Shown here one piece after another: positions 1 through 8,419 of a stretch of 64,000 bases of DNA. The position numbers and the translations under genes are program-made. The stretch comes from Falsirhodobacter xinxiangensis. GTDB lineage: Bacteria; Pseudomonadota; Alphaproteobacteria; Rhodobacterales; Rhodobacteraceae. The stretch's first letter is position 1, and every line of letters begins with the position of its first letter. The notes below the pieces were generated by a model that was given only the letters and a program-made list of their open reading frames with translations, was not told the origin of the DNA and made no database searches. The stretch covers positions 124,001-188,000 of the forward strand of contig NZ_SMYN01000006.1 in NCBI RefSeq assembly GCF_004959935.1, in the 5' to 3' direction.

Positions 1-590
1 CCCTTGGTCCGGGTGAAGTCGCCGGTCTGGGAACGGGTGATGCGGATGTTGTCGTGACCTTCAAGCGCCTGCTCGAACCCGGCCTTGCGATTGATCGCAG
101 GAGACGATCCGGTGGTGCCCTGAAGTTCCACCACGTTGCAGTCGGCATCGCCGACCTCGCCCACCAGCCAGTCGCCGGCAACCTTGCCCTCATAGACCTG
201 ATCCGAGGTGACGGCGGTCAGGTAAAGCTCCTCGGGTGCCTCGATCTGGCGGTCCAGCAGCACGACCGGAATTTCGGCCTCCTTGGCCTCTTCCAGCACC
301 GCGTCCCAGCCGGTGGCGACCACGGGGGCGATCAGGATGGCGTCCACACCTTGGGCAATGAAACCGCGGATCGCCTTGATCTGGTTTTCCTGCTTCTGCT
401 GGGCATCGGCGAATTTCAGATCAATGCCGCGCGTCTGTGCTTCCTGCTGGGTCACGGTGGTTTCCGCCGCACGCCAGCCCGATTCCGAACCGATCTGCGA
501 AAAGCCGACCGTCATGTCCTGTGCCATCGCCATGCCCGCGGCCATGGCAAGACAGGCGACCGCCCCAGCGGTCGCGAATGTGCATTTCAT
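1..590 (-). CDS. sugar ABC transporter substrate-binding protein, YtfQ-like (3' end cut off)
   Basis: Periplasmic sugar-binding protein of the pentose/hexose ABC family. The first 196 codons are in the window and the C-terminus lies beyond the left edge. The start at 590 follows a GGAGGA ribosome site (596-601). The N-terminus is a signal peptide ending near AMA-Q (residues 23-24), then a periplasmic-binding-protein fold: MTVGFSQIGSESGWR, DAILIAPVVATGWD and the VVLLDRQI strand, all resembling galactofuranose-binding YtfQ. It is transcribed away from the arabinose/galactose 1-dehydrogenase gene at 754, so it probably heads a separate sugar transport operon to the left. The family is well supported; the substrate is inferred only from resemblance and neighbours. 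Confidence 0.85.
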   Translation of the reverse strand, partial: MKCTFATAGAVACLAMAAGMAMAQDMTVGFSQIGSESGWRAAETTVTQQEAQTRGIDLKFADAQQKQENQIKAIRGFIAQGVDAILIAPVVATGWDAVLEEAKEAEIPVVLLDRQIEAPEELYLTAVTSDQVYEGKVAGDWLVGEVGDADCNVVELQGTTGSSPAINRKAGFEQALEGHDNIRITRSQTGDFTRTK

Positions 591-695
591 GGGATTCCTC
601 CAAATCCGAAAGGTCCTCCTCGACCTCTGCCTTGAATCGTTATTGTAGTATAAATGGACGGTCAACATCTATTGCAGCGCGCCGAGATCAGGCTG

Positions 696-724
696 TTGAC
701 GCGGGTTTTGCGGTTCAATAATCA
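696..724 (+). promoter_or_regulatory. candidate sigma-70 promoter for the sugar dehydrogenase gene
   Basis: A TTGACG box (696-701) and a weaker TAATCA box (719-724) are separated by 17 bases and lie about 30 bases before the start codon at 754. The same 163-base divergent gap holds an imperfect palindrome, TTGTAGTATAA, near 642-652, which could be an operator for one or both genes. The boxes were found by eye only. Confidence 0.35.
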
Positions 725-753
725 TATTAATGGGAAGAAAAGGGAGGAAGACC

Positions 754-1677
754 ATGAGTTTGAAACTCGGCCTCGTCGGGCTTGGAAAGATTGCGCGCGA
801 CCAGCATCTTCCCGCCATCGCCGCAACGCCCGGCCTGAAACTGGCCGCCATCGCCAGTCGCCATGCGACCCTGCCCGATCTTCCCGGTTTCAACGACATC
901 GATTCGCTTCTGGCCGGGGCGGATCTGGATGCCATAACGCTTTGCACCCCGCCGCAGGGGCGGTTCGATCAGGCGGTGTCGGCACTGAAGGCGGGGCGGC
1001 ACCTGATGCTGGAAAAGCCCCCCGGCATGACGGTGACCGAAGTGGAGGCTCTGGCCGCACTGGCCCGGCAAAAAGGCGTCACCCTGTTCACCACATGGCA
1101 TTCGCGCGAAGCGGCGGCGGTCGAGCCCGCGCGGACGTGGCTGTCGGGGCGCAGGATCGACTCGGTCCGCGTCATCTGGAAAGAGGATGTGCGCCACTGG
1201 CATCCCGGTCAGGCATGGATATGGGAGCCGGGCGGGCTGGGCGTCTTCGATCCCGGCATCAATGCGCTGTCCATCGTCACGCATATCCTGCCGGATGCGG
1301 TCTTCGTGACGGGCGCATCCCTGGAGTTCCCCGCCAACCGCGCCGCCCCCATCGCGGCATCCGTGCAGATGCGCATGAACGCAGCCCCGATCGAGGCCGA
1401 ATTCGACTGGCGGCAGACCGGCCCCCAGACCTGGGACATCGAAGTCCAGACCGACGCTGGCCTTCTGCGCCTGTCCAAAGGCGGCAGCGAGATGTGGCTG
1501 GACGATCAACCGCAGTTGGTCGAGGAGGATTCGGAATATCGCAGCCTGTATCGCCGCTTCGTGGATCTGGTGGCGGGCGGGCGGTCCGAAGTGGACCTTG
1601 CCCCCCTTCGGCTGGTCGCGGATGCGTTTCTTTTGGCCCGCCGGATCGAGGTCGACGCCTTCGAGGATGACGCATGA
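754..1677 (+). CDS. L-arabinose/D-galactose 1-dehydrogenase (Gfo/Idh/MocA family)
   Basis: Oxidises L-arabinose or D-galactose to the 1,4-lactone with NAD(P), the first step of the non-phosphorylating arabinose and De Ley-Doudoroff galactose pathways. The 307-residue protein opens with a Rossmann nucleotide-binding strand (LGLVGLGKIARDQHLPAI), has the family EKPPG segment near residue 90, and carries a block (WKEDVRHWHPGQAWIWEPGG, then GVFDPGINALSIVT) that closely matches the remembered Azospirillum brasilense AraA enzyme. The start at 754 follows GGGAGGAAG; an upstream ATG at 730 lacks a ribosome site. It overlaps the aldose epimerase gene by 4 bases (ATGA), so the two are co-transcribed. 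The galactose versus arabinose preference cannot be read from the sequence. Confidence 0.9.
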   Translation: MSLKLGLVGLGKIARDQHLPAIAATPGLKLAAIASRHATLPDLPGFNDIDSLLAGADLDAITLCTPPQGRFDQAVSALKAGRHLMLEKPPGMTVTEVEALAALARQKGVTLFTTWHSREAAAVEPARTWLSGRRIDSVRVIWKEDVRHWHPGQAWIWEPGGLGVFDPGINALSIVTHILPDAVFVTGASLEFPANRAAPIAASVQMRMNAAPIEAEFDWRQTGPQTWDIEVQTDAGLLRLSKGGSEMWLDDQPQLVEEDSEYRSLYRRFVDLVAGGRSEVDLAPLRLVADAFLLARRIEVDAFEDDA

Positions 1678-2660
1678 TCGTCCTGCGCGCGGGCGTGGCC
1701 GAGGCGCATATCCTGCCCTTCGGCGCCACGATCCAGTCACTTCTGGTGCCGGATCGCAACGGGATGGTCGATGACATCGTGCTGGGCCATGACGACATGG
1801 CCGGCTACCTTGCGCGCCGCAGTTTCTATGGCGCGACCATCGGGCGGTTCGCCAACCGGATCGCGGGCGGGCGGTTCGGCGACGTGCAGGCGCCCGCGAA
1901 TGACGGGCCGAACGCGCTGCATGGCGGCCCTGACGGATTCGACCGCCGCGTGTGGACGGTCGAGGATGTCTCGGACCACCACGCCACGCTGTCGATAATC
2001 AGCCCGGATGGCGATCAGGGATTTGTCGGGAACGTCGCAGCCAAGCTGACATTCTGCATGAGCATCGACGCCCATGCCGTTGTCTTGACGATGGATTGCG
2101 AGGCGTCGGCCGATGCGGAAACTCCGGTCAACCTGACCCATCACGGCTTCTTCAACCTTGGTGGCAATCTGCGCGATCCGGCGAAGATGCGCTCGGTGAT
2201 GGAGCATGAGTTGACCATCCACGCCTCGCATTACCTGCCCGTGGACGAGGTGGCGATCCCGCTGGAAGTCACGACGGTCGAAGGAACGCCGTTCGATTTT
2301 CGCACCCCGCAGACGATCGGCGAGCGTATCCGCTGCGGCCATCCGCAGCTTGTGCGCGGCAAAGGGTATGACCACAACTTCTGCCTCGACGGTGCGCTGG
2401 CTGCCCGGTTGCGCGATCCGGTCTCGGGCCGGGTGATGGAGATCGTGACGGACCAGCCCGGTCTGCAATTCTATTCCGGCAACTTCCTTGACGGAACCGA
2501 ACCGGGCAAGGGCGGCGTCGCCCCGCGCATGGGCGATGCGTTGTGTCTGGAGCCGCAGCTTTGGCCGGACAGCCCGAACCGCCCCGATTTCCCGGATGCG
2601 ATGCTTCGGCCGGGCCAGACCTATCGCCACCGGACCGAGTTTCGCTTCACCACGGATTGA
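1674..2660 (+). CDS. galM: aldose 1-epimerase (mutarotase)
   Basis: Interconverts alpha and beta anomers of free sugars, supplying the anomer used by the sugar dehydrogenase encoded just upstream (4-base overlap). The 328-residue protein has the GalM landmarks: GRFANRIAGGRF near residue 58, NALHGGPDGF, THHGFFNLGG with its conserved histidine, YDHNF, and a C-terminal segment where PGLQFYSGNF supplies the usual catalytic region. The length is normal for the family. The 3' end overlaps the convergent lactonase gene by 14 bases. Confidence 0.92.
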   Translation: MIVLRAGVAEAHILPFGATIQSLLVPDRNGMVDDIVLGHDDMAGYLARRSFYGATIGRFANRIAGGRFGDVQAPANDGPNALHGGPDGFDRRVWTVEDVSDHHATLSIISPDGDQGFVGNVAAKLTFCMSIDAHAVVLTMDCEASADAETPVNLTHHGFFNLGGNLRDPAKMRSVMEHELTIHASHYLPVDEVAIPLEVTTVEGTPFDFRTPQTIGERIRCGHPQLVRGKGYDHNFCLDGALAARLRDPVSGRVMEIVTDQPGLQFYSGNFLDGTEPGKGGVAPRMGDALCLEPQLWPDSPNRPDFPDAMLRPGQTYRHRTEFRFTTD

Positions 2661-3474
2661 CGCGGGGGGCCGGCACACCTTTGGCCGCGACGGTGCGGGC
2701 AAAGGTCATCCCCGCTTCGGCTTCCGGCGCACCCATTCCCTCGCGGGCCGAGGTGACGAACAGGGTGTCCATCCCCTCGCCTCCGAATGCGGGACAGGAC
2801 GTCTGGCTGGCGGGGAAGCTTTCGGCAAGCAGGAACGTCCCGTCGGGCGCATAGCAGGCGACGCGCCCCGCGCCCCATTGCGCATTCCAGAAGCGCCCCT
2901 CGGCATCCGTCACTGCGCCGTCGGGGTTCAACCCATCGGCCTTCAGATCAAGGAAAACTTCCTTCTTTGCGGATGGCCAGCCAGTTTCCGCGTCCAACTC
3001 CTGCTTGAACACGATCCCTCGCGCCGTGTCCGCGAAATAGGCGCGGGTGCCGTGGAAACAGATCGCGTTCGGGATGGTCAGCCCGGGGTGCAGCTTGCGC
3101 AACTGCCCTTCATGCCAGCGCCAGACGGCACCGAGGCCCGGCTCCGCCTTCTTGCCCATCGTTCCGATCCAGAACCCACCCCAGGGGTCCGCGCGCCCAT
3201 CGTTGCTGCGCGTCTCGGGGCGGTCCGCTTCCAGCACCGTCAGCAGGCTCTGCTCGTCCTTTTCCAGATCGAATATCCACAGCCCGGTTTCCGAGGCGAT
3301 CAACAACTGGTCCCGGTCGATCCATCCGGCGGCCGAGACGCATTCGTCGAACTGCCAATGCCGCCCTTTGGTGTGCAGGCGGTGGTTAAGGATGTCGAAC
3401 CAGAAAAGCTGCTGCCGTTCGGGATGCCAGAACGGGCCTTCGCCCAGCTCGCACAGGGTATCGTCGAAAATCAT
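2647..3474 (-). CDS. SMP-30/gluconolactonase family sugar lactonase
   Basis: Predicted to hydrolyse L-arabino- or D-galactono-lactone to the aldonic acid. The 275-residue six-bladed propeller protein shows the family marks: LGEGPFWHPE with the metal-binding glutamate near residue 12, the SNDGRADPWGGFWIGTM block with the conserved asparagine/aspartate pair, and IPNAICFHG. It is the last gene of the leftward chvE operon and overlaps the aldolase gene by 4 bases (3471-3474). The role as the pathway lactonase follows from family and operon; substrate range is not readable. Confidence 0.9.
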   Translation of the reverse strand: MIFDDTLCELGEGPFWHPERQQLFWFDILNHRLHTKGRHWQFDECVSAAGWIDRDQLLIASETGLWIFDLEKDEQSLLTVLEADRPETRSNDGRADPWGGFWIGTMGKKAEPGLGAVWRWHEGQLRKLHPGLTIPNAICFHGTRAYFADTARGIVFKQELDAETGWPSAKKEVFLDLKADGLNPDGAVTDAEGRFWNAQWGAGRVACYAPDGTFLLAESFPASQTSCPAFGGEGMDTLFVTSAREGMGAPEAEAGMTFARTVAAKGVPAPRVNPW

Positions 3475-4073
3475 GCCGTTGCCTCGTCATAGGCGCGGCA
3501 GATCGCCTTGGCTGCCTGCGCCGTCGCCTCGACCGATTGGCCCGGGCGATAGATTGCGGTGCCGATGCCGAAGCCCGTCGCCCCCGCGGCGAGCCATTCG
3601 CCGAAGTTCCCCGGACCCGCCCCGCCGACCGCATAAAGCGGCACCGGCGGAAGCACGGCTTTCATCGCGCGCAGGCCCTCTGGCCCGATCAGGGAGGCGG
3701 GGAAGAATTTCAGCCCCGTCGCCCCCGCTTTCAACGCCTCGAAGCAGTCGGTCGGACTGAAGACACCCGGCCAGCTTTCCATCCCTGCTGCCCGCGTGGC
3801 GGCGATCACGTCGCGGTCGGTATTGGGCGAAACGACGATCCGCGCGCCCATATCGGCAAGCCTGCGCACCGCGTCCACGTCCAGCACCGTGCCCGCGCCG
3901 ATGGTCACGTCGTTGCCGAAACGGGCGATCAGCCGCTCGATGCTGACCCACGGATCGGGCGAATTGAGCGGCACTTCCAGCACCGTGACCCCCGCCTCTA
4001 TCAGCGCTTCGGCATGTGCCTCCGCCTCGGACGGGGTTATGCCGCGCAGGATGGCGATGATGTTTCGCATCAT
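3471..4073 (-). CDS. dgoA: 2-dehydro-3-deoxy-6-phosphogalactonate aldolase
   Basis: Class I aldolase that cleaves KDPGal to pyruvate and glyceraldehyde 3-phosphate, closing the De Ley-Doudoroff pathway. The 200-residue KDPG/KDPGal aldolase fold shows ILRGITPSEA at the N-terminus, the catalytic glutamate in VLEVPLNSP and the Schiff-base lysine in GLKFFPASLIGP. PLNSPDP is the KDPGal-type wording rather than the KDPG (Eda) type. It overlaps dgoK by 4 bases at its start and the lactonase gene by 4 at its end, so translation is coupled. Confidence 0.92.
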   Translation of the reverse strand: MMRNIIAILRGITPSEAEAHAEALIEAGVTVLEVPLNSPDPWVSIERLIARFGNDVTIGAGTVLDVDAVRRLADMGARIVVSPNTDRDVIAATRAAGMESWPGVFSPTDCFEALKAGATGLKFFPASLIGPEGLRAMKAVLPPVPLYAVGGAGPGNFGEWLAAGATGFGIGTAIYRPGQSVEATAQAAKAICRAYDEATA

Positions 4074-4927
4074 GTTTCCTTGACGATCCGATAAGCGGCG
4101 GACAGGCCCGCCAGCACTGCATCTGTTCCCGAAATCAGTTTCGGCGCGACACCCAGGCTGCGCAAGCCCCGGTCATACAATGCCGAGACCTTGCCCGACC
4201 CGACGATCAACACCTCGCGCCCCAGCCACCACGGCTTGGCGGCCGCGAGTTCCGCGCCCAGAAGCAGCCCGGAAAGCCGCCCCGACGCCGCATCGGGCGC
4301 AAGGCCCGACAGCAGCCCCTCGGCGCGGATGGCGAACAGCCGCGCGGCCAGCGCCTCGGGCCGCGCCAGCGCCTGTTCCAGCGCCGCATCAAAGGCGGCA
4401 AGGTCGATCTCTTGCCCCATCCCGTGCCGGAGAACCGATTTCGTGGCCAGAAGCTCGAACAGTTCGCCCGTCATGAAACTGCGGAAATCCGTAACTTCGC
4501 CCGCACTGATCGCCGCCCATTTGCTGTGGGTGCCGGGCAGGCAGATAACGCCGTCGAAATTCGGATGCGCCGACAGAACCCCGGCGATCTGCGTTTCCTC
4601 GCCCCGCATCACGTCCGAGGTGGGAACGGTTTGCGACAGGCCCGGCACGATGTGGATGCCGGGCGCAGGGCTGGTCATCGGCAGCCCCAGCGGTGCGCAG
4701 GGAACCGGGCGATAGGCAGCCTCGATCCAGCCCTGACGCGCCCCGGCCATGCCGCAGATGACCACATCGCCAACCCAGTCGCCCATCAGATCGCGCAAGG
4801 CGACCGGAAATTCCGGCGGCGTCAGGCGGCCCATGCCGCGATCGGAGTCCCGCGCCTCCTGCGGCGTCGTGCCGTCCATGCGCCAGATGCGCAGGTTGCT
4901 GGTGCCCCAGTCGACGGCGATCCACAT
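4070..4927 (-). CDS. dgoK: 2-dehydro-3-deoxygalactonokinase
   Basis: Phosphorylates 2-keto-3-deoxygalactonate with ATP to give the aldolase substrate. The 285-residue protein belongs to the DgoK family: the N-terminal phosphate-binding strand WIAVDWGTSNLRIW, CGMAGARQGW, the LPGTHSKWA block with its conserved histidine, and FMTGELFELL. The start at 4927 follows AAGGAG; a longer in-frame start would run into the dehydratase gene and has no ribosome site. It sits between the dehydratase and aldolase genes of the same operon, matching the order of reactions. Confidence 0.93.
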   Translation of the reverse strand: MWIAVDWGTSNLRIWRMDGTTPQEARDSDRGMGRLTPPEFPVALRDLMGDWVGDVVICGMAGARQGWIEAAYRPVPCAPLGLPMTSPAPGIHIVPGLSQTVPTSDVMRGEETQIAGVLSAHPNFDGVICLPGTHSKWAAISAGEVTDFRSFMTGELFELLATKSVLRHGMGQEIDLAAFDAALEQALARPEALAARLFAIRAEGLLSGLAPDAASGRLSGLLLGAELAAAKPWWLGREVLIVGSGKVSALYDRGLRSLGVAPKLISGTDAVLAGLSAAYRIVKET

Positions 4928-4971
4928 CGGCTTCTCCTTTTCGGGTTGGATGGCCCGTGGTTGCGGCAAGG

Positions 4972-6714
4972 TCAATGGCTGTCCTTGCCGACCGCAGATC
5001 CCCGGCATCCGCGCAGGAAGTCGAAATCGGCCCCGGTATCCGCGCCCTGCACATGGCTGTGGAAGATCTGCGCGTAACCGCCCATCGGCGCTGGCACATT
5101 CGGCGACCAGGCTGCCAGACGGGCGGCGAGTTCGTCATCCGGGATGTCCAGATGGATGCGGCGCGCGTCCACGTCGATCTCGATGAAGTCGCCGTCCCGA
5201 ACCACCGCCAGCGGCCCGCCCACTGCCGCCTCGGGCGAGGTGTGAAGCAGCACGGTGCCATAAGCCGTCCCCGACATGCGCGCGTCAGAGATGCGGACCA
5301 TGTCCACGATGCCCTTCCGCAGCACCTTCGGCGGCAAGCCCATATTCCCGACCTCGGCCATGCCCGGATACCCTTTCGGGCCGCAGTTCTTAAGCACCAT
5401 CACGCAGGTCTCGTCGATGTCCAAAGCCTCGTCGTTGATCTTGGCTTTATAGTCGTCGATATCCTCAAAGACCACTGCGCGACCGCGATGCTTCAGCAGA
5501 TGCGGGCTGGCGGCCGAGGGTTTGAGCACCGCACCCTTGGGCGCAAGGTTGCCACGAAGAACGGCGATGCCGCCGTGTGATGCCAGCGCGCGTTCGACGG
5601 GCAGGATGACGTCTTCGTTGTGGTTGATCACCTCCGAAACCTCGTCCCAGACCGACTGCCCCGAGACAGTCAGCGCGTCCTTGTGCAAGAGCCCGGCTTC
5701 GCCCAAACGCTTCAAGACGACCGGCAGACCACCGGCATAGAAGAATTCTTCCATCAGGTATTTTCCCGACGGCATCAGGTTCACGATGGTCGGCACGTCG
5801 CGCCCTAGGCGGTCCCAGTCGTCCAGCGTCAGATCAATCCCCGCGCGGCCCGCCATCGCCAGAAGGTGGATGACGGCGTTGGTCGATCCGCCGATTGCGC
5901 CATTGGTGCGGATCGCATTCTCGAAAGCATTTTTCGTCATGATGTCAGACGGTTTCAGATCGTCCTTCACCATCTGCACGATGCGCCGTCCTGACAGCTG
6001 CGCCATGACACGGCGGCGGCTGTCCACCGCCGGGATCGCAGCATTGCCGGACAGCGCCATGCCCAAAGCCTCGGCCATCGAGGCCATGGTGCTTGCGGTA
6101 CCCATGGTGTTGCAGGTCCCGGACGAGCGGCTCATCGAAGCCTCGGCCTCCAGGAACTCGGCCTGAGTCATCTCTCCGGCTTTCACCATTTCCGAGAATT
6201 TCCACAGATGAGTGCCTGACCCGACCCGCTCGCCCCGGAAATAGCCGTTGAGCATCGGCCCGCCCGTGACGACGATGGATGGAAGATCGACAGATGCCGC
6301 CCCCATGATCAGGCTGGGCGTGGTCTTGTCGCAGCCGACCAGCAGCACGCAGCCGTCGATGGGCTGGCCGCGAATGACCTCCTCGACCGCCATGGCCGCA
6401 AGGTTGCGATACATCATCGCGGTCGGACGATAGGTGTTCTCGGATGCCGAAAAGACCGGAACCTCGACCGGAAGGCCGCCGCCTTCCCAGATGCCCGCCT
6501 TCACCTTCTCGGCCAACTCGCGCAGATGCCCGTTGCAGGGGGTCAGGTCGGACCAGGTGTTCAGAATGCCGATGACGGGCCTTCCGTCAAAAAGATCATG
6601 TGGATAGCCTTGGTTCTTCATCCAGCCGCGATGGTAGATGGTGTCGCGGGACGTGCCGCCATACCATTCCTGCGACCGCAATTTCCTTGGCCATGGTTTG
6701 GGCGAAAAGCTCAT
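4972..6714 (-). CDS. L-arabonate/D-galactonate dehydratase (IlvD/Edd family)
   Basis: Iron-sulfur dehydratase that turns L-arabonate (and probably D-galactonate or D-fuconate) into the 2-keto-3-deoxy acid. The 580-residue protein matches the remembered Rhizobium leguminosarum L-arabinonate dehydratase over long blocks, including RSQEWYGGTSRDTIYHRGW. Cluster cysteines are visible in TPCNGH, VGCDKTTPS and SGTCNTMGT, and the catalytic-serine loop is MSGTAYG. The C-terminus GSAVGKDSH is also typical. It overlaps the SDR gene by 4 bases. In this family L-arabonate is the documented substrate; use for galactonate is inferred from dgoK and dgoA next door. Confidence 0.93.
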   Translation of the reverse strand: MSFSPKPWPRKLRSQEWYGGTSRDTIYHRGWMKNQGYPHDLFDGRPVIGILNTWSDLTPCNGHLRELAEKVKAGIWEGGGLPVEVPVFSASENTYRPTAMMYRNLAAMAVEEVIRGQPIDGCVLLVGCDKTTPSLIMGAASVDLPSIVVTGGPMLNGYFRGERVGSGTHLWKFSEMVKAGEMTQAEFLEAEASMSRSSGTCNTMGTASTMASMAEALGMALSGNAAIPAVDSRRRVMAQLSGRRIVQMVKDDLKPSDIMTKNAFENAIRTNGAIGGSTNAVIHLLAMAGRAGIDLTLDDWDRLGRDVPTIVNLMPSGKYLMEEFFYAGGLPVVLKRLGEAGLLHKDALTVSGQSVWDEVSEVINHNEDVILPVERALASHGGIAVLRGNLAPKGAVLKPSAASPHLLKHRGRAVVFEDIDDYKAKINDEALDIDETCVMVLKNCGPKGYPGMAEVGNMGLPPKVLRKGIVDMVRISDARMSGTAYGTVLLHTSPEAAVGGPLAVVRDGDFIEIDVDARRIHLDIPDDELAARLAAWSPNVPAPMGGYAQIFHSHVQGADTGADFDFLRGCRGSAVGKDSH

Positions 6715-7469
6715 GCCCAGCCTCCGTCAACGATGTAATTCTGCGCCGAGCACATGCGCGACGCGTCGGAACCGAGGAACAGTGCCATCTGGGCAATGTC
6801 CTCGGGCAGCAACTCTCCCGGCAGGGCTTGCGAGGCTGCGATCCGCTCGCGCCCGGCATCGTCCAGCCACAGCCTGCGCTGGCGGTCGGTCATGACCCAG
6901 CCGGGGCTGATCGTGTTCACCCGCACCCGGTCGCGGCCCAGATCCCGCGCCAGTGCCCGCGTCAGCCCGTGGATCGAGGCCTTGGCGGCGGCATAGACCG
7001 GATATTCAGACCCGCCGATCATCCAGCCGATGGAAGCGAAGTTGATGATCGAGCCGCCGCCCGTCTTCTTCATCATCGGCGCGACGACCTGCGCGGCAAA
7101 CACCTGATGGCGCAGATTGACCGCCACGATGTCATCGAACGCGTCTTCGGTCAGGTCGGCCAGCTTGTGGCGGCGATCGTTCCCGGCATTGTTCACCAGA
7201 ACCGAGATCGGTCCATGCGCACGAGAGAAGCGAAGCACCTGCGCTTGAAGATCGCGGGTCCGGCGCACGTCGCATGCGGCGAAGGGCGCGGACAGCCCGC
7301 TTTCCTCCAGCCGCGCCGACAACTCGCCCCCCGCCGCCGCGTCCATATCCACGAAACAGGCGACCGCGCCTTGCCGGGCAAACGCCTCGACCATGGCTGC
7401 ACCGATCCCGGTTGCCCCCCCGGTCACAAGGATGGCGCGTCCTTCCAGATCGCTGTAGGTTGCTGTCAT
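6711..7469 (-). CDS. SDR family oxidoreductase, probable sugar 1-dehydrogenase
   Basis: Short-chain dehydrogenase of 252 residues with TGGATGIG cofactor loop (about residues 16-23), NNAGND, the catalytic serine in NFASIGWM and the YAAAK active-site pair. The C-terminus NYIVDGGWA is typical of classical SDRs. Neighbours on both sides are sugar-acid enzymes (dehydratase, GguC), with 4-base overlaps at both ends, so it most likely oxidises the imported sugar at C1 with NAD(P). That would make it a second, unrelated sugar 1-dehydrogenase besides the one at 754-1677. Another sugar or sugar-acid oxidation is possible. Confidence 0.8.
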   Translation of the reverse strand: MTATYSDLEGRAILVTGGATGIGAAMVEAFARQGAVACFVDMDAAAGGELSARLEESGLSAPFAACDVRRTRDLQAQVLRFSRAHGPISVLVNNAGNDRRHKLADLTEDAFDDIVAVNLRHQVFAAQVVAPMMKKTGGGSIINFASIGWMIGGSEYPVYAAAKASIHGLTRALARDLGRDRVRVNTISPGWVMTDRQRRLWLDDAGRERIAASQALPGELLPEDIAQMALFLGSDASRMCSAQNYIVDGGWA

Positions 7470-8416
7470 AGTCTCCTGACAGATATCGGTTTTCCGCCCT
7501 CCTCGGTGCGCAGGAGATTTCTCAGGGGAAGGCCGAAATCCGGGGCCTCGATCTCAAACACGTCGCCGGGTTCGGGCTTGATCCCATCGGCAAAGGACAG
7601 GGTCGCGGTGCCGAACATATGGACGTGCAGATCTCCGGGCTGACGGAACAGCGCGTATTTGAAGTGGTGGTGCTCAAGATTGGCGATGCTGTGGGACATG
7701 TTCGCCTCGCCCGACAGGAAGGGTTTGTCGAAGATCACCTGCCCGCCACGACGGATGCGCGAGGTCCCGCGAATGTCCTGCGGCAGATCGCCGACCAGCA
7801 GTTCCGGCCCGAAAGCGGCGGGGCGCAGCTTGGAATGCGCGAGGAACAGGTAGTTGATCTTCTCGGTCACATGGTCCGAAAATTCGTTGGCAAGGCTGAA
7901 TCCCACGCGGCAGGGCGTGCCGTCCGGCGCAATGAGGTAGAAGCCCGCGATTTCCGGCTCCTCGCCGCCATCCAGCGCGAAAGCCGGCGAGGTCAGCGGA
8001 TCGCCGGGCGCCACCGCTTCGGTGCCGGTGCCCTTGTAGAACCATTCCGGCTGGACACCCACGCCGGACGCGGGCTTGCCGCCCTCCAGCCCCATGCGAA
8101 ACATCTTCATGCTGTCCGACAGCCCTTCGGAGCTGTGCATCGCATCGCGCGTATTGGCCGATCCGGTATGGGTCAGGCCCGTCCCGGTCAGGAACATCCG
8201 CGCGGGTTCGGGATGGCGCAGCGGCACGTCCAGCTTGCCGCCCGCCGCCAATTCAGCCAGATCGACCGCCTCGCCCCCGCTTGGAATGACCGATGCCAGC
8301 GGCTTGCCCGAGGCCGCGGCGGCCATCGCAAGTTCGTAGATACTGGCGCGAGGGATCAGCCGGGTGCCGCCGTCGCGCACCACGACGCCGCCGGATTTCA
8401 GTTGGCTCAGATGCAT
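7466..8416 (-). CDS. gguC: GguC/AraD1 family protein, putative 2-keto-3-deoxy-L-arabonate dehydratase (FAH fold)
   Basis: A 316-residue fumarylacetoacetase-fold protein of the GguC type, found next to chvE-gguAB in Agrobacterium. The metal site is suggested by EEPEIAGFYLI and NEFSDH (middle of the protein). It ends with a family tail that includes RPGDLHVHMFG-like sequence (QPGDLHVHMFGTATLSFADG). Members in arabinose loci are proposed to dehydrate 2-keto-3-deoxy-L-arabonate to alpha-ketoglutarate semialdehyde; this is family knowledge plus context, not shown by the sequence. It overlaps the SDR gene by 4 bases and follows gguB with a 3-base gap. Confidence 0.85.
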   Translation of the reverse strand: MHLSQLKSGGVVVRDGGTRLIPRASIYELAMAAAASGKPLASVIPSGGEAVDLAELAAGGKLDVPLRHPEPARMFLTGTGLTHTGSANTRDAMHSSEGLSDSMKMFRMGLEGGKPASGVGVQPEWFYKGTGTEAVAPGDPLTSPAFALDGGEEPEIAGFYLIAPDGTPCRVGFSLANEFSDHVTEKINYLFLAHSKLRPAAFGPELLVGDLPQDIRGTSRIRRGGQVIFDKPFLSGEANMSHSIANLEHHHFKYALFRQPGDLHVHMFGTATLSFADGIKPEPGDVFEIEAPDFGLPLRNLLRTEEGGKPISVRRL

Positions 8417-8419
8417 TGC

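Noticed and set aside
4972-6714. Reading the IlvD/Edd protein as branched-chain dihydroxyacid dehydratase.
   Set aside because: The sequence matches sugar-acid (L-arabonate) dehydratases and it lies within the sugar operon.
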